From contig NZ_CAKMTJ010000007.1 in NCBI RefSeq assembly GCF_928392795.1, positions 62,001-126,000 of the forward strand: a stretch of 64,000 bases of DNA, read 5' to 3'. The translations under genes and the position numbers were made by a program. Within the stretch, counting starts at the first letter, position 1; each line of letters opens with the position of its first letter. Of the stretch, positions 1-9,308 are shown in pieces. The notes below the pieces were generated by a model. It was not told where the DNA came from. It worked only from the letters and a program-made list of their open reading frames with translations, and did no database searches. The stretch comes from Rothia nasimurium (lineage in GTDB: Bacteria; Actinomycetota; Actinomycetes; Actinomycetales; Micrococcaceae).

Positions 1-843
1 CTGGCCTGCCAGCGCTGCCGCATGCCCGCCCGCTGCGATAACTGTCGCGGCCCCCTGGCCCAGCCCGCCGGGGGAAGTGCCCCCCAGTGCGGCTGGTGCG
101 GCCACCTGGCCCACCACTGGCACTGTCTCGACTGCGGGTATAACCGCTGGCGTACCGGTATCGCCGGTGCCCTGCGAACCGCAGAAGAACTGGGTCGGGC
201 ATTCCCAGGCGTCCCGGTGATCACCTCTAGCGGCGAGAACATCAAAACCAGTATCGGCCCAGAACCGGCCCTGGTCATCGCCACCCCCGGCGGCGAACCG
301 GTAGCTGAGGGCGGTTATGCGGCCGCCCTGCTGCTTGATGCCGACCGGATGCTTCAGTTCGACTCTCTGCGCGCCCCCGAAACCGCCCTTCGGCGCTGGT
401 TGAACGCGGCAGCCCTGGTGCGCTCCTTTGCCGTGGGTGGCCGCGTCGTCACCACCGCCAGCCCCTCGGCAGCTCTTGAAGCCCTGGTGCGCTGGGACCC
501 CATGGGCTTTGCCCTCTGGGAAATGGACGAGCGTGCCGAGATTGGCCTGCCCCCGGCCGTCCGCACCGCCGCCATTACCGGTAGTGAGCGTGCCGTTCAG
601 GTCTTTTTGGAGGCTATTACCCTGCCCGATGAGGCCCGTGTCAATGGCCCTATGCCCCTGGCCGATTCAACCGGCTACTACGAGGGGGAGGCCGACAGCG
701 ACCTCTATCGAGCCATTATCTTCTTCCCCTATGCCGTGGGAGCCAAACTCACCCACCACTTGCGCTCCATCAAGGCCTCGCTAGCTGCCCTGAAAAAGAG
801 CGAGCCCGTGCAGATACGCTGCGACGGGCTCGATATTCTCTAG
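1..843 (+). CDS. priA: Primosomal protein N' (PriA), C-terminal part
   Basis: The frame is open from the first base, so this is the last 280 residues of a longer protein cut by the window edge. The start holds the PriA zinc-binding region: paired cysteines spaced as C-x2-C in CQRC, CDNC, CGWC and CLDC within about the first 40 residues. The remainder matches the PriA C-terminal region that follows the helicase core (GLPPAVRTAAI; final ICRCDGLDIL-like end). PriA recognises stalled forks and reloads DnaB. Actinobacterial PriA proteins are often described as lacking intact helicase motifs, but those lie outside the window and cannot be checked. The next gene is on the opposite strand. Confidence 0.85.
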   Translation: MACQRCRMPARCDNCRGPLAQPAGGSAPQCGWCGHLAHHWHCLDCGYNRWRTGIAGALRTAEELGRAFPGVPVITSSGENIKTSIGPEPALVIATPGGEPVAEGGYAAALLLDADRMLQFDSLRAPETALRRWLNAAALVRSFAVGGRVVTTASPSAALEALVRWDPMGFALWEMDERAEIGLPPAVRTAAITGSERAVQVFLEAITLPDEARVNGPMPLADSTGYYEGEADSDLYRAIIFFPYAVGAKLTHHLRSIKASLAALKKSEPVQIRCDGLDIL

Positions 844-895
844 GTCTGCCCGGTGCCTGGGGTAGCGGGGGCAAGTACCCGGGGCGGCTAAACTT

Positions 896-2008
896 CTACT
901 GCCGATGAAGGGAAGAGGCCAGCTCCAGCAGGGTGAGGGCGCTCTGTTCCCAGGTGTAGCGGGCGGCGTCCGCAAGACCGTTCACAATGCTGGTCTGCTG
1001 GACTTGCCGGTCTTCTAGGTCGCGTACCGCCTGCGCAAAGGCGAAGGGAGAGCTGGTCTCAGCAAAGCGGGCTGAGGGGGCAATTTCCCGGAAAATCGGG
1101 ATATCCGACAGCACTACGGGGCAGCCCGCCGACTGAGCCTCCACCACTGGCAGCCCGTAGCCTTCTTCCCGCGAGGCGGTAAGCAGGGCAGCGGCGGTGC
1201 GGAGCAGCTGGCGGTAGTCTTCATCGCTGGTTCCCCCGTGGAACACTATGTTTTCATCGGCCAGACCTTGTAATTCGGCCAAGCGGGCTGGAGCAACCTT
1301 GGAGAGCAAGTGCAGGCGGTAGTCCGGCAAGAACCTCATAGCCTGCACGAGGGTTTCTACATTCTTATAGGGCATGAACGAACCCATGTAGATGAGGTCC
1401 TTAGTGCGTCCCGGGGCCAGTTCAATAGCCTGGTCCCGGCTAATGAAACTATCAGCCTGGGGCGCGTTGGGGATCACCGTTATCGACTTGTCAGTTAGCT
1501 TGTGCTCCCGCATCAAAGCCGCCGTGGTCTGCGATACCGTAGCGACGGCGTCCGCCCGGTTCAGCAGGTAGCGCTGCGGCGCGTAGGTGGTGTGGAAGGC
1601 CCGCCAGCCCAGCCGAACCGGCAGGGGGAGGAAGCCCGGTGGAGTAGGGTGGGAGTAGTAAATCAAATCGTGCAGGGTCAGGATCAGCTTGAACTGCCTG
1701 CCCAGCCCGCCCAGTCCGATGGTTTGCATGGGCGAGAAGACCACGTCGGGTAAGTAGCGGTTGAGCTGCAGGGCGGCGGTGGGTTCCAGAGCGGACGTCG
1801 GTGCACAGATTTTCACGGACGGCAGGTCAGGGAGCATCTCAAGCTGACGCTGATCGCTCACGACCATGGTGAGCTCCAGGCCTTCGGGCAGGCGCCGGTC
1901 ACCGGCGTCCGCGAGCTCCTTGAGGGCAAAGAGTAAGGACGCCGTGTAGCGGCTAATGCCGTCGTGAAAACCGATACGGGTATAGCGGGCATCGATAAAA
2001 AGTTTCAT
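896..2008 (-). CDS. Glycosyltransferase, GT4 family
   Basis: A 370-residue GT-B fold glycosyltransferase. The N-terminus MKLFIDARYTRIG and the HDLIYYSHP segment (about residue 113) are typical of GT4 enzymes acting on nucleotide-sugars. The C-terminal half has the donor-binding strand GSFMPYKNVETLV and the E-x7-E motif in EEGYGLPVVEA. The likely job is transfer of a sugar, perhaps mannose, to a cell-envelope glycan or lipid, but substrate cannot be read from sequence. Its ATG lies two bases from the stop of the upstream alpha/beta hydrolase and the ribosome-binding site GAAGGAGG sits inside that gene, so the two are translationally coupled. Confidence 0.8.
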   Translation of the reverse strand: MKLFIDARYTRIGFHDGISRYTASLLFALKELADAGDRRLPEGLELTMVVSDQRQLEMLPDLPSVKICAPTSALEPTAALQLNRYLPDVVFSPMQTIGLGGLGRQFKLILTLHDLIYYSHPTPPGFLPLPVRLGWRAFHTTYAPQRYLLNRADAVATVSQTTAALMREHKLTDKSITVIPNAPQADSFISRDQAIELAPGRTKDLIYMGSFMPYKNVETLVQAMRFLPDYRLHLLSKVAPARLAELQGLADENIVFHGGTSDEDYRQLLRTAAALLTASREEGYGLPVVEAQSAGCPVVLSDIPIFREIAPSARFAETSSPFAFAQAVRDLEDRQVQQTSIVNGLADAARYTWEQSALTLLELASSLHRQ

Positions 2009-2009
2009 G

Positions 2010-2927
2010 CTATCTGCCCTCCTTCAGGTCTTGGGCGTGGAAGTCAGCAATTAGGGAGGCAGCCCGTAGGGGAGTTTCGTAGTGAATCAGATGGCCGACC
2101 TCGGGAATAACGTCGAGCCGCCCCCGCTGGAGTTTACGGGCCATGGCCTGCTGAAGTTCCAGAGTACCCAGGTCATCCTTCTCCGCCACAATGAGCTGGA
2201 CCGGCATCGGCAGGGCCGGGGTGAAATCAGCTGCGGTGGTGCTGATAGAGGCCCGGTAGGCCTGTAGAACCGCCTCGCGGGAGGCAAAGGCACCGAAGTA
2301 GGCATCGTGCTGGCCGTTGATGAACCGGCGCAGGGCGGGGTCGTGATTTTTCATCATGAACTCACTGCTCAATCTGGTCACCAGGCGGGAGCGCAGCAGG
2401 GCAAAACCCAGGGAAGCAGGTAGGGCAGCTCCCGCACCATAATAGAGCTCAGCCAGGCGGCTCATCACCTTTTGGTCCCCCTCAAGAGCAGGCTGGCAGA
2501 TGGGGTTAATCAGGGTCAAACGCTCTACCAGATGGGGGCGCACCAGAGCAGTATAAGAGCTCACGATCGACCCAAAAGAGTGACCCACCAGGTGCACAGA
2601 GCTGCCCACAGCGGTCTCTATAAAATCAACCAACCAGGCAGCATAGGTGCTCACCGCATGCTCGGCCCCCTCAATCGGGGCAGTCTTACCAAAGCCCGGC
2701 AGATCAGGGATATAAACACAAAAATCCTTCAGGCCGGTAGCAATGATTTCTAGGCCGTGGTGATCGCCTCTAAAGCCGTGCACCAAAACCAGGGGAGCGG
2801 CGTCCGCGTTTCCATACACCCACCAGCGACAATAGGTGCCGCCAACCCAGCCCTCGTAGCGCGTCCCGGCAGGAACCTGCTGAGGTGCCGGCTCAAAAAC
2901 GCCGGCCGAGTGGGGGCTTGCAGACAT
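2010..2927 (-). CDS. Alpha/beta hydrolase
   Basis: A 305-residue alpha/beta hydrolase. Visible landmarks are the oxyanion-hole HGFRG (about residue 50), the nucleophile elbow GHSFGS (about residue 116), an acidic residue in VAEKDD and the catalytic histidine in EVGHLIHYE near the C-terminus, so the triad looks intact. A good ribosome-binding site (AAGGAG) precedes the ATG. It is the first gene of a two-gene minus-strand unit with the GT4 glycosyltransferase. Substrate is unknown; the family includes esterases, lipases, epoxide hydrolases and haloperoxidase-like enzymes. No signal peptide is visible, so it is probably cytoplasmic. Confidence 0.8.
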   Translation of the reverse strand: MSASPHSAGVFEPAPQQVPAGTRYEGWVGGTYCRWWVYGNADAAPLVLVHGFRGDHHGLEIIATGLKDFCVYIPDLPGFGKTAPIEGAEHAVSTYAAWLVDFIETAVGSSVHLVGHSFGSIVSSYTALVRPHLVERLTLINPICQPALEGDQKVMSRLAELYYGAGAALPASLGFALLRSRLVTRLSSEFMMKNHDPALRRFINGQHDAYFGAFASREAVLQAYRASISTTAADFTPALPMPVQLIVAEKDDLGTLELQQAMARKLQRGRLDVIPEVGHLIHYETPLRAASLIADFHAQDLKEGR

Positions 2928-3103
2928 AGTGACTCCTTCTCTCTACCCCCACCACTGTACCGCCTCACCGCCCACTTCTCAGTGGGCAAACTGCCACCGG
3001 GCAAAGCAAGCCCAAGCGCGGTACACTAGGAAACAAACTATTGACAGCTCAGACTCGTGCGCGCCCAAAAAGCGCAAGCACCACTCGACAGACAGGAAAC
3101 ACG

Positions 3104-5599
3104 GTGACTGCTGAGGTAGAACCTACCGAACAGAACGAAACCACCTGGGACTTCCGCTCCATGGAAGCCAAGTGGCAGCCCTACTGGGAAGAAACCAAGG
3201 TTTTTGAACCCACCAACGAAGAAGGCAAGGAAACCCGCTACGTAGCGGACATGTTCCCCTACCCCTCCGGCGACCTCCACATGGGCCACGCCGAAGCCTT
3301 CGCCATTGGCGACGTCACCGCCCGCTTCTGGAAGCAAAAGGGCTACGATGTGCTACACCCCATCGGCTGGGACTCCTTCGGCCTGCCCGCAGAAAACGCA
3401 GCCATCAAGAACAACACCCACCCCAAAGAGTGGACCTACAAGAACATCGAGACCCAGGCCGGCTCTTTCAAGCGCTACGGCATTATGACCGACTGGTCCC
3501 GCCGCCTGCACACCTCTGACCCCGAATACTACAAGTGGACCCAGTGGCTCTTCCAGCAGTTCTACAAGAAGGGCCTGGCCTACCGTAAGTACTCCCAGGT
3601 CAACTGGTGCCCCAAGGACCAGACCGTGCTGGCCAACGAGCAGGTTGTCAACGGCGAGTGCGAACGCTGCCACACCCCCGTGACCAAGAAGTCTCTGAAC
3701 CAGTGGTACTTCAAGATCACCGACTATGCCCAGGAACTGCTGGACGACATGAAGGAGCTGGAGGGCCACTGGCCCGACCGCGTGCTGGCTATGCAGCGCA
3801 ACTGGATCGGCCGCTCCGAGGGTGCCGAGGTTACTTTTGAGGTTGAGGCTGCCGGCAACAAGCCCGCCACCACCGTAGACGTCTTCACCACCCGCCCCGA
3901 TACCCTCTACGGAGCAACCTTCTTCATCGTGGCAGCCGACGCCGACCTGGCCCTCGACCTGGTAACCGACGACCAGCGGGAAGCCCTGGAAGCCTACCGC
4001 GAAGAGATCAAAGTTCTGTCGGATATCGACCGCCAGTCCACCGACCGCGAGAAGACCGGTGTTTTCCTGGGCCGTTACGCCATCAACCCCCTGACCGGCG
4101 ATAAGCTGCCCCTGTGGGCCTCTGACTACGCCCTGGCCGATTACGGCACCGGCGCACTGATGGCGGTTCCCGCCCACGACCAGCGCGACCTGGACTTCGC
4201 CCGCAAGTTCGACATCCCCGTCATCACCGTTCTCGACACCGGTGAGGACGACCCGGCAGAAACCGGCGTCGCTACCACCGGCGATGGTGTACACATCAAC
4301 TCCGGCCCGCTGGATGGCCTGAACAAGGCTGACGGTATCTCAAAGGCCATCGAGATTCTTGAAGAGAAGGGTGTAGGCACCGGCAAGGTCAACTTCCGCC
4401 TGCGTGACTGGCTGCTCTCCCGCCAGCGCTTCTGGGGCTGCCCCATCCCCGTCATCCACTGTGAAGAGCACGGTGAACAGCTGGTTCCGGAAGAGCAGCT
4501 GCCCGTCCTGCTCCCCGACAACCTGGCCGGTGAAGACCTGGCACCCAAGGGCCAGTCACCCCTGGCAGCTGCTACCGACTGGAACACCGTTCCCTGCCCC
4601 GTCTGCGGTAAGGACGCCAAGCGCGACTCAGACACCATGGACACCTTCGTGGATTCCTCCTGGTACTTCCTGCGCTACGTCTCACCGAATTACGACCAGG
4701 CTATCTTCGACCCCGAGCAGATGAAGAAGTGGAACCAGGTCGATATGTACGTCGGCGGTGTTGAGCACGCGATTCTGCACCTGCTCTACGCCCGCTTCTT
4801 CACCAAGGTCATCCGCGACCTGGGCCTGATTGAACACTCTGAGCCCTTCAAGGCCCTGATGAACCAGGGCCAGGTGCTCAACCAGGGTAAGGCTATGTCT
4901 AAGTCACTGGGTAACGGTGTTGACCTGGGCCAGCAGCTCGATAAGTTCGGTGTCGATGCCGTCCGCACCGTCATGGTCTTCGCATCCCCGCCCGAGGACG
5001 ATGTCGACTGGGCCGATGTTTCCCCCGCAGGTATGCAGAAGTTCCTGGCCCGCGCCTGGCGCGTTGCCCAGGACGTCACCAGCGAGGTGGGGGCGGACGG
5101 CGCAACCGGCGACGCTGCCCTGCACAAGCTGGTGCACCGCACCGTTCACGACGTCGATGCCCTGGTAGAGAACGGCAAGTTCAACGTTGCCGTGGCCAAG
5201 ACCATGGAGCTGGTCAACGCTACCCGCAAGGTCATTGACTCCGGTGCAGGTGCTGCCGATCCGGCCGTCCGCGAGGCTGCTGAGACCATCGCCATCCTGC
5301 TCTCCCTCTACGCCCCCTACACCGCAGAAGACGCCTGGCACCTGCTCGGCCACGATACCCCGGTACTGACCGCGGGCTGGCCTGAAGTTGACCCGGCCCA
5401 GCTGGTAGACGATACCGTCACTGCAATCGTGCAGGTCAAGGGCAAGGTCAAGGACCGCCTGGAGGTCGCCAAGGATATTTCTGAAGCCGATCTAGAGGCC
5501 CTGGCTCTGGGGTCAGAGGCCGTTCAGCGAGCCCTGGGCGACGCTGAAGTACGCAAGGTCATTGTGCGTGCCCCCAAGCTGGTCAACATTGTGATCTAG
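3104..5599 (+). CDS. leuS: Leucyl-tRNA synthetase
   Basis: Class I aminoacyl-tRNA synthetase that charges tRNA-Leu. The HIGH-type motif is seen in [11 protein letters not shown] and the KMSKS motif in AMSKSLGN; between them lies the CP1 editing insertion ([12 protein letters not shown] region) and a zinc-type insert (CPVCGK). About 831 residues is normal for the bacterial enzyme. I chose GTG at 3104 because CAGGAAAC lies just upstream; an in-frame TTG at 3041 would add 21 unconserved residues and sits only a few bases after a possible -10 box TACACT (3022-3027). No T-box or leader peptide is visible in the short leader. A strong terminator follows. Confidence 0.97.
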   Translation: MTAEVEPTEQNETTWDFRSMEAKWQPYWEETKVFEPTNEEGKETRYVADMFPYPSGDLHMGHAEAFAIGDVTARFWKQKGYDVLHPIGWDSFGLPAENAAIKNNTHPKEWTYKNIETQAGSFKRYGIMTDWSRRLHTSDPEYYKWTQWLFQQFYKKGLAYRKYSQVNWCPKDQTVLANEQVVNGECERCHTPVTKKSLNQWYFKITDYAQELLDDMKELEGHWPDRVLAMQRNWIGRSEGAEVTFEVEAAGNKPATTVDVFTTRPDTLYGATFFIVAADADLALDLVTDDQREALEAYREEIKVLSDIDRQSTDREKTGVFLGRYAINPLTGDKLPLWASDYALADYGTGALMAVPAHDQRDLDFARKFDIPVITVLDTGEDDPAETGVATTGDGVHINSGPLDGLNKADGISKAIEILEEKGVGTGKVNFRLRDWLLSRQRFWGCPIPVIHCEEHGEQLVPEEQLPVLLPDNLAGEDLAPKGQSPLAAATDWNTVPCPVCGKDAKRDSDTMDTFVDSSWYFLRYVSPNYDQAIFDPEQMKKWNQVDMYVGGVEHAILHLLYARFFTKVIRDLGLIEHSEPFKALMNQGQVLNQGKAMSKSLGNGVDLGQQLDKFGVDAVRTVMVFASPPEDDVDWADVSPAGMQKFLARAWRVAQDVTSEVGADGATGDAALHKLVHRTVHDVDALVENGKFNVAVAKTMELVNATRKVIDSGAGAADPAVREAAETIAILLSLYAPYTAEDAWHLLGHDTPVLTAGWPEVDPAQLVDDTVTAIVQVKGKVKDRLEVAKDISEADLEALALGSEAVQRALGDAEVRKVIVRAPKLVNIVI

Positions 5600-5620
5600 C
5601 GAGATCTAGATAGAGATCAT

Positions 5621-5657
5621 CGGGTGCTCCTTCCATAGCGAGGGGCACCCGATTTTT
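5621..5657 (+). terminator. Intrinsic terminator of leuS
   Basis: Arms CGGGTGCTCC (5621-5630) and GGGGCACCCG (5642-5651) form a 10-bp stem with one G-U pair, followed at once by ATTTTTCT. It lies 21 bases after the leuS stop. Confidence 0.85.
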
Positions 5658-5712
5658 CTATCTTTTGGGTGATTGCTATGGACTGAGTCACTCCAAGGGC
5701 TTGGCTAGGCGG

Positions 5713-5718
5713 TAGAGT
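5713..5718 (+). promoter_or_regulatory. Candidate -10 box of leaderless degV
   Basis: TAGAGT is followed by six bases and then the GTG start at 5725, so the transcript would begin at or next to the start codon. There is no convincing ribosome-binding site. No good -35 element is visible, so this rests on the -10 spacing alone. Confidence 0.4.
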
Positions 5719-5724
5719 AGTGAG

Positions 5725-6633
5725 GTGCGTTCTATAGCCCTGGTCACCGATTCATCTGCTGCCCTGCCCGCCGCTACCCTTGAAGAGCTCAAGGCCGAAG
5801 GCGGGTTTATTCTGGTTGACCTACCGGTCACCGTGGGCGACCGTGCTTTGAATGACCTACCGGCCGATCAGATAGATGCCGCTATCGCTTTAGCTCACGT
5901 TCAGGGGGAGCAGGTGCTGACCTCCGGCGTTGCGCCGGGTACCCTGGTGGACGCCTACGAGCAGCTGGCAGCCCAGGGCTACACTGCGATTATCTCGGTT
6001 CACTTATCGGGGGAGCTGTCGGGTACCTGCGATGCGGCCCGTTTAGCGGCGCAACTGGTCGATGTGCCGGTGGTGGTGGTTGACTCGCTCAACTTGGCGA
6101 TGGGGCTGGGGGAGCCCGTGCTCCGCCTGCACCGCCTCCTTACCCGCGAGCAGGACTTAGAGCAGGCTACCGCTGTAGCCGAGGAGCTCTGTGCTTCTAC
6201 CGAGCTCTTTTTCTTTATCCCTACCTTGGACGCTCTTAAGCGGGGCGGACGCGTCAGCCCCGCTCTAGCTATGGTGGGCCAGATGTTTCAGATTCGGCCT
6301 GTGGCTACCGTGCTCGATGGCAAACTGCACTACGTTGAGCGCCCCCGCACTACAGCTAAGGCGATTGAACGGCTTGCAGCTTTGACCGAACAGGCCAGTG
6401 CCGAGCGGGCCGGTGAATTACCGCTAGATGTGCCGCTGAAGGATAGGGAGTCAGCCAACCTGCTCAGGCGCCAGGGGCAGGTGGTTGCCGTCCATTACAG
6501 CGGTAATGAGGAACAGGCGCGGGAGTTTCAGCAGACCCTGGGGTCTATCGCCTCTGGGGCCGTGCTGACGCCCCTGCCCCCGGTGCTCTCTGCCCATGCG
6601 GGCTTAGGGGCCCTGGCAGCCGTTATTTTCTAG
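5725..6633 (+). CDS. DegV family fatty-acid-binding protein (FakB-like)
   Basis: A 302-residue DegV family protein. The N-terminal IALVTDSSAALP strand, the TSGVAPGTL and SVHLSGELSGTCDAA segments (about residues 72-110) and the later LKRGGRVSPALAMVG are the DegV lipid-binding signatures. DegV/FakB proteins bind a fatty acid and present it to the kinase FakA for phosphorylation, feeding phospholipid synthesis. No FakA-type (DAK/DegV-partner) gene is in the window. It is flanked upstream by the leuS terminator and downstream by the competence operon. The GTG start is supported by the conserved N-terminus beginning directly after it. Confidence 0.85.
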   Translation: MRSIALVTDSSAALPAATLEELKAEGGFILVDLPVTVGDRALNDLPADQIDAAIALAHVQGEQVLTSGVAPGTLVDAYEQLAAQGYTAIISVHLSGELSGTCDAARLAAQLVDVPVVVVDSLNLAMGLGEPVLRLHRLLTREQDLEQATAVAEELCASTELFFFIPTLDALKRGGRVSPALAMVGQMFQIRPVATVLDGKLHYVERPRTTAKAIERLAALTEQASAERAGELPLDVPLKDRESANLLRRQGQVVAVHYSGNEEQAREFQQTLGSIASGAVLTPLPPVLSAHAGLGALAAVIF

Positions 6634-6647
6634 AGTTATGTTCACGA

Positions 6648-6720
6648 TGGTGCAGAGCCCCTGTGGATAGGGGCCTGAGTCGCGTCATCTTGTGACTCGG
6701 CTGCACCACCTGTGAGGTTT
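6648..6720 (+). other. Predicted three-way-junction fold with DnaA-box-like sequence
   Basis: Between degV and comEA. TGGTGCAG (6648-6655) pairs perfectly with CTGCACCA (6701-6708) and encloses two hairpins: GCCCCT/AGGGGC (6657-6662 with 6669-6674) and GAGTC/GACTC (6677-6681 with 6694-6698). A weak ACCT/AGGT hairpin and TTTTT follow to 6722, so it may act as the degV terminator. TGTGGATAG at 6662-6670 is 8/9 to the inverted DnaA-box consensus. Confidence 0.4.
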
Positions 6721-6755
6721 TTGGGGCTAATTTCCGCAGGTTGGTGGGAGGGGCT

Positions 6756-6764
6756 TTATCCACA
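6756..6764 (+). promoter_or_regulatory. Consensus DnaA box upstream of comEA
   Basis: TTATCCACA is an exact match to the classical DnaA-box consensus, 50 bases before the comEA start. A second, inverted near match lies at 6662-6670. Whether DnaA binds here is not shown by sequence alone. Confidence 0.4.
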
Positions 6765-6813
6765 GGCGCCATCGGCCTTGGCCTAGACGATCGGAAGCTC
6801 TTAGCCTGGGGCC

Positions 6814-7719
6814 ATGTCTCAGAACTCTAGGTACCCCGCTGATACCCTACCGTCTGTTTCGGTTGAACCTGCCGACGTCAATACAGGTCAGCCGAGTCAG
6901 ACCGATTATCTTTTGCGCAGCAGGCGCCACGGCCCTGCTTCTGCGAGCGCCACACGGAGCCCCCGCCATCGGGCGCTTCTTGAGCGCGCTTTGGCGTCTT
7001 CCGGTTCGGAGGCTCCCGGCCTTGGCCCGCAGGCTTCGGTGACCCGGTGGCGGGTGCCTACGGGTGCTTTAGTGATTCTTGCTCTTGTCCTGGGTCTGGT
7101 TGCTCTGTGGCCTGTGGTGTTTTCTGGCGGCGGCTCGTCTGTGTCGGCGGTTCCTGTGGCCCCTTCTGGGGAAGCCACGGTGCAGGCTGATGGGGGTAGC
7201 CCGGTGCAGGGTGATGAGGCTGGTCAGGGGCTGAGCACCGGGGCGGACGCTACTTCAGTTGCCGCTCATGGGGGAGGTGCGCCTGTGGTGGTTCATGTTG
7301 CCGGCGCGGTGCAGACCCCGGGAGTCTATGAGCTGGATTCTGGGAGCCGGGTAAACGATGCGGTCACAGCTGCCGGCGGGCTCAGGGACGATGCTGATAC
7401 ATCGGCGATCAACCTGGCAGCCCCTGCCAGCGACGGGAGCCAGGTCTATATTCCGGTGCAGGGCGAAGCACCACCTAGTTCGGCGGCTGACACGTTTCCC
7501 GATACAGACCGGGGCGCGGACGCCGCCGGGCTAGTGAATATCAATACGGCAAGCGCTGAGGAACTTCAGACCCTGCCGAAGGTCGGCCCGGTGCTGGCTG
7601 CATCGATTATTAGCTGGCGGGAGCAGTACGGGGGTTTCAGCTCGGTGGATGAGCTGGACCAGGTTTCGGGCATTGGTCCAGCCACTCTTGAAGCTCTCCG
7701 CCCGCTGGTGACGGTATGA
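6814..7719 (+). CDS. comEA: Competence DNA-binding protein ComEA
   Basis: A 301-residue membrane-anchored DNA receptor for natural transformation. A cytoplasmic, basic N-terminal stretch (residues 1-85) precedes one membrane helix (about 87-108, GALVILALVLGLVALWPVVF). Outside the membrane come an SLBB domain (about 160-215, HVAGAVQTPGVYEL) and the tandem helix-hairpin-helix domain (about 243-301, NINTASAEELQTLPKVG), which binds double-stranded DNA. The last codon region overlaps comEC by four bases (ATGA), so the two are co-translated. Long Ala/Gly/Ser linkers are normal for actinobacterial ComEA. Confidence 0.93.
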   Translation: MSQNSRYPADTLPSVSVEPADVNTGQPSQTDYLLRSRRHGPASASATRSPRHRALLERALASSGSEAPGLGPQASVTRWRVPTGALVILALVLGLVALWPVVFSGGGSSVSAVPVAPSGEATVQADGGSPVQGDEAGQGLSTGADATSVAAHGGGAPVVVHVAGAVQTPGVYELDSGSRVNDAVTAAGGLRDDADTSAINLAAPASDGSQVYIPVQGEAPPSSAADTFPDTDRGADAAGLVNINTASAEELQTLPKVGPVLAASIISWREQYGGFSSVDELDQVSGIGPATLEALRPLVTV

Positions 7720-9308
7720 AAAGGGTACTGGCTGCTGGGCGGAGCTGGCAGCAGGCACAGGCTGAACGGGCCGAACATCGGCGGGTGCAACCGCGTCTGA
7801 CCGATGCCCGTCTTGTGGTACCTGCTGTGGGGCTCTGGTGTTTTACTGCTCTGTGGATTCTTGCCGGGGCCCGGTGTGCGCTCTGGGCTGGGGCCCTGCT
7901 CGCTTGTCTTGCTCTGGGCTCCTGGTGCGGCGCCCAGCTTTTAGTTCGGAAAAGTATTGCGAAGGTGAAAGGTCCACTGACCCAGGTACCGGTCTCTGTG
8001 TCATATACTCTGGCGCTAACCTGCCTGCTCGCTGCCTTACAGACTGTTGCCCTTCAGTCCCGGGGCTACCCTCAGCAGTGGGAGCTGATGCAGACTCTGA
8101 ACGGGCAGGGAATACGAGTGACGGCTGAAGTAACTGAGGCCCGGCCTGCTCCGACGGGTGGGTATAGGTTGCAGGTAGAAACCGTGGAGATGAGACAGGC
8201 TACTAGGACCTGGAGCCAGCGGGTACCGCTCAGCATCTATACAGATAAACTTTTTATTCCGGGGAGCACTGTCAGCGCGGTGGGGGAGTTGAAGGTCAGC
8301 GGAACCTACTACCGGTTGCAGGGAGCTGTGAGCCTGCTGGAGCAACCGGCTTCTGTAGCCCCTCTCTTCGAACTTAAGAGCGGGTTGCGCGATAGGGCAG
8401 TGGACCACCTGGGCGCCGAACGGGCTGGCCTGCTCCTGGGTATGGCCTACGGCGATGATTCTTCACTGCCTGCACCGGCTCTTTCATCTTTGCGGGTGGC
8501 CGGTCTAACGCACCTGACAGCTGTTTCGGGGGCCAACATTACCCTGATTTTTGTCGTCGCCTACCGTCTGCTCTACCCGCTGTGGCCCCATCGTCCTGCC
8601 CTTATAGCAGTCGGAGTAGCCGCGTCATCGACCTACGTCGTGCTGGTAGGGCTTGACGGTTCTGTACTCAGAGCCTGGGTAATGGGGCTGCTGGGAGCTC
8701 TAGGTCTGATTCTTGGCCACGGAGCCTATCGTCTGGCTTTCCTCTCGACCTGCGTGATGGCTCTTCTTCTGGCAGCGCCACCCCTTGCCACCCACTACGG
8801 CTTTATTCTCTCGGTCGTGGCTACAGCTTCCCTCCTGATACTGGCACCGGCTCTCTCGCGTCTCCTCAGCAGGGGGCTGCCCCTTCTGCTTGCTGATCTG
8901 GTAGCCCTACCCTGTGCAGCTAGCCTCTGGTGCGCGCCGGTGATCCTGATACTTTCTGAGTCCATCTACCCCTATACGGTCCTAGCTAACCTTCTGGCCG
9001 CCCCTTTGGTAGCGCCCATTACCGTGCTGGGGTTACTTGCCCTCATCGGCTACGCCCTTGGGCTAGCCCAACCCCTGCTCGATGCCCTCATGAATCTCGG
9101 TGGCTTTCTTACCCAGGGGCTGCTAGCAGTTGCTACCTGGTGCTACAAGCTACCTGCAAGCCAGCTACCTCTTGCGCTTTCACCTCTCACTCTAGGGTTG
9201 ACCCTGCTGATCGTTGTGGGTAGCAGCTGGCTGGTTCTCTCAGCAGACAGGTCTCTCAACTCCCTGCCCCCGGCCCGCTTGCCTCGACTGCTAGGGGGCA
9301 GACCGTGA
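7716..9308 (+). CDS. comEC: ComEC/Rec2 channel protein lacking its C-terminal domain
   Basis: A 530-residue polytopic membrane protein that forms the channel for single-stranded DNA entry. After two N-terminal helices and an OB-like segment comes the competence domain with the signature LLLGMAYGDDSSLP and LTAVSGANITLI (about residues 240-280), then many membrane helices to the end. Full ComEC proteins of about 750-800 residues end in a metallo-beta-lactamase domain; here that domain is encoded by the next gene, which overlaps this one by four bases (GTGA). No frameshift slip sequence is obvious at the junction, so this looks like a true two-gene arrangement. Confidence 0.9.
   Translation: MKRVLAAGRSWQQAQAERAEHRRVQPRLTDARLVVPAVGLWCFTALWILAGARCALWAGALLACLALGSWCGAQLLVRKSIAKVKGPLTQVPVSVSYTLALTCLLAALQTVALQSRGYPQQWELMQTLNGQGIRVTAEVTEARPAPTGGYRLQVETVEMRQATRTWSQRVPLSIYTDKLFIPGSTVSAVGELKVSGTYYRLQGAVSLLEQPASVAPLFELKSGLRDRAVDHLGAERAGLLLGMAYGDDSSLPAPALSSLRVAGLTHLTAVSGANITLIFVVAYRLLYPLWPHRPALIAVGVAASSTYVVLVGLDGSVLRAWVMGLLGALGLILGHGAYRLAFLSTCVMALLLAAPPLATHYGFILSVVATASLLILAPALSRLLSRGLPLLLADLVALPCAASLWCAPVILILSESIYPYTVLANLLAAPLVAPITVLGLLALIGYALGLAQPLLDALMNLGGFLTQGLLAVATWCYKLPASQLPLALSPLTLGLTLLIVVGSSWLVLSADRSLNSLPPARLPRLLGGRP

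Noticed and set aside
3041-3103. TTG start for leuS at 3041
   Set aside because: It would add 21 unconserved residues; GTG at 3104 has a suitable ribosome-binding site.
3028-3103. T-box or leucine leader before leuS
   Set aside because: The leader is only about 70 bases, with no T-box sequence and no leucine-rich frame.
3353-4294. 313-residue frame antisense to leuS
   Set aside because: Mirror of the high-GC codon pattern of leuS; leuS itself is certain by motifs across the same bases.
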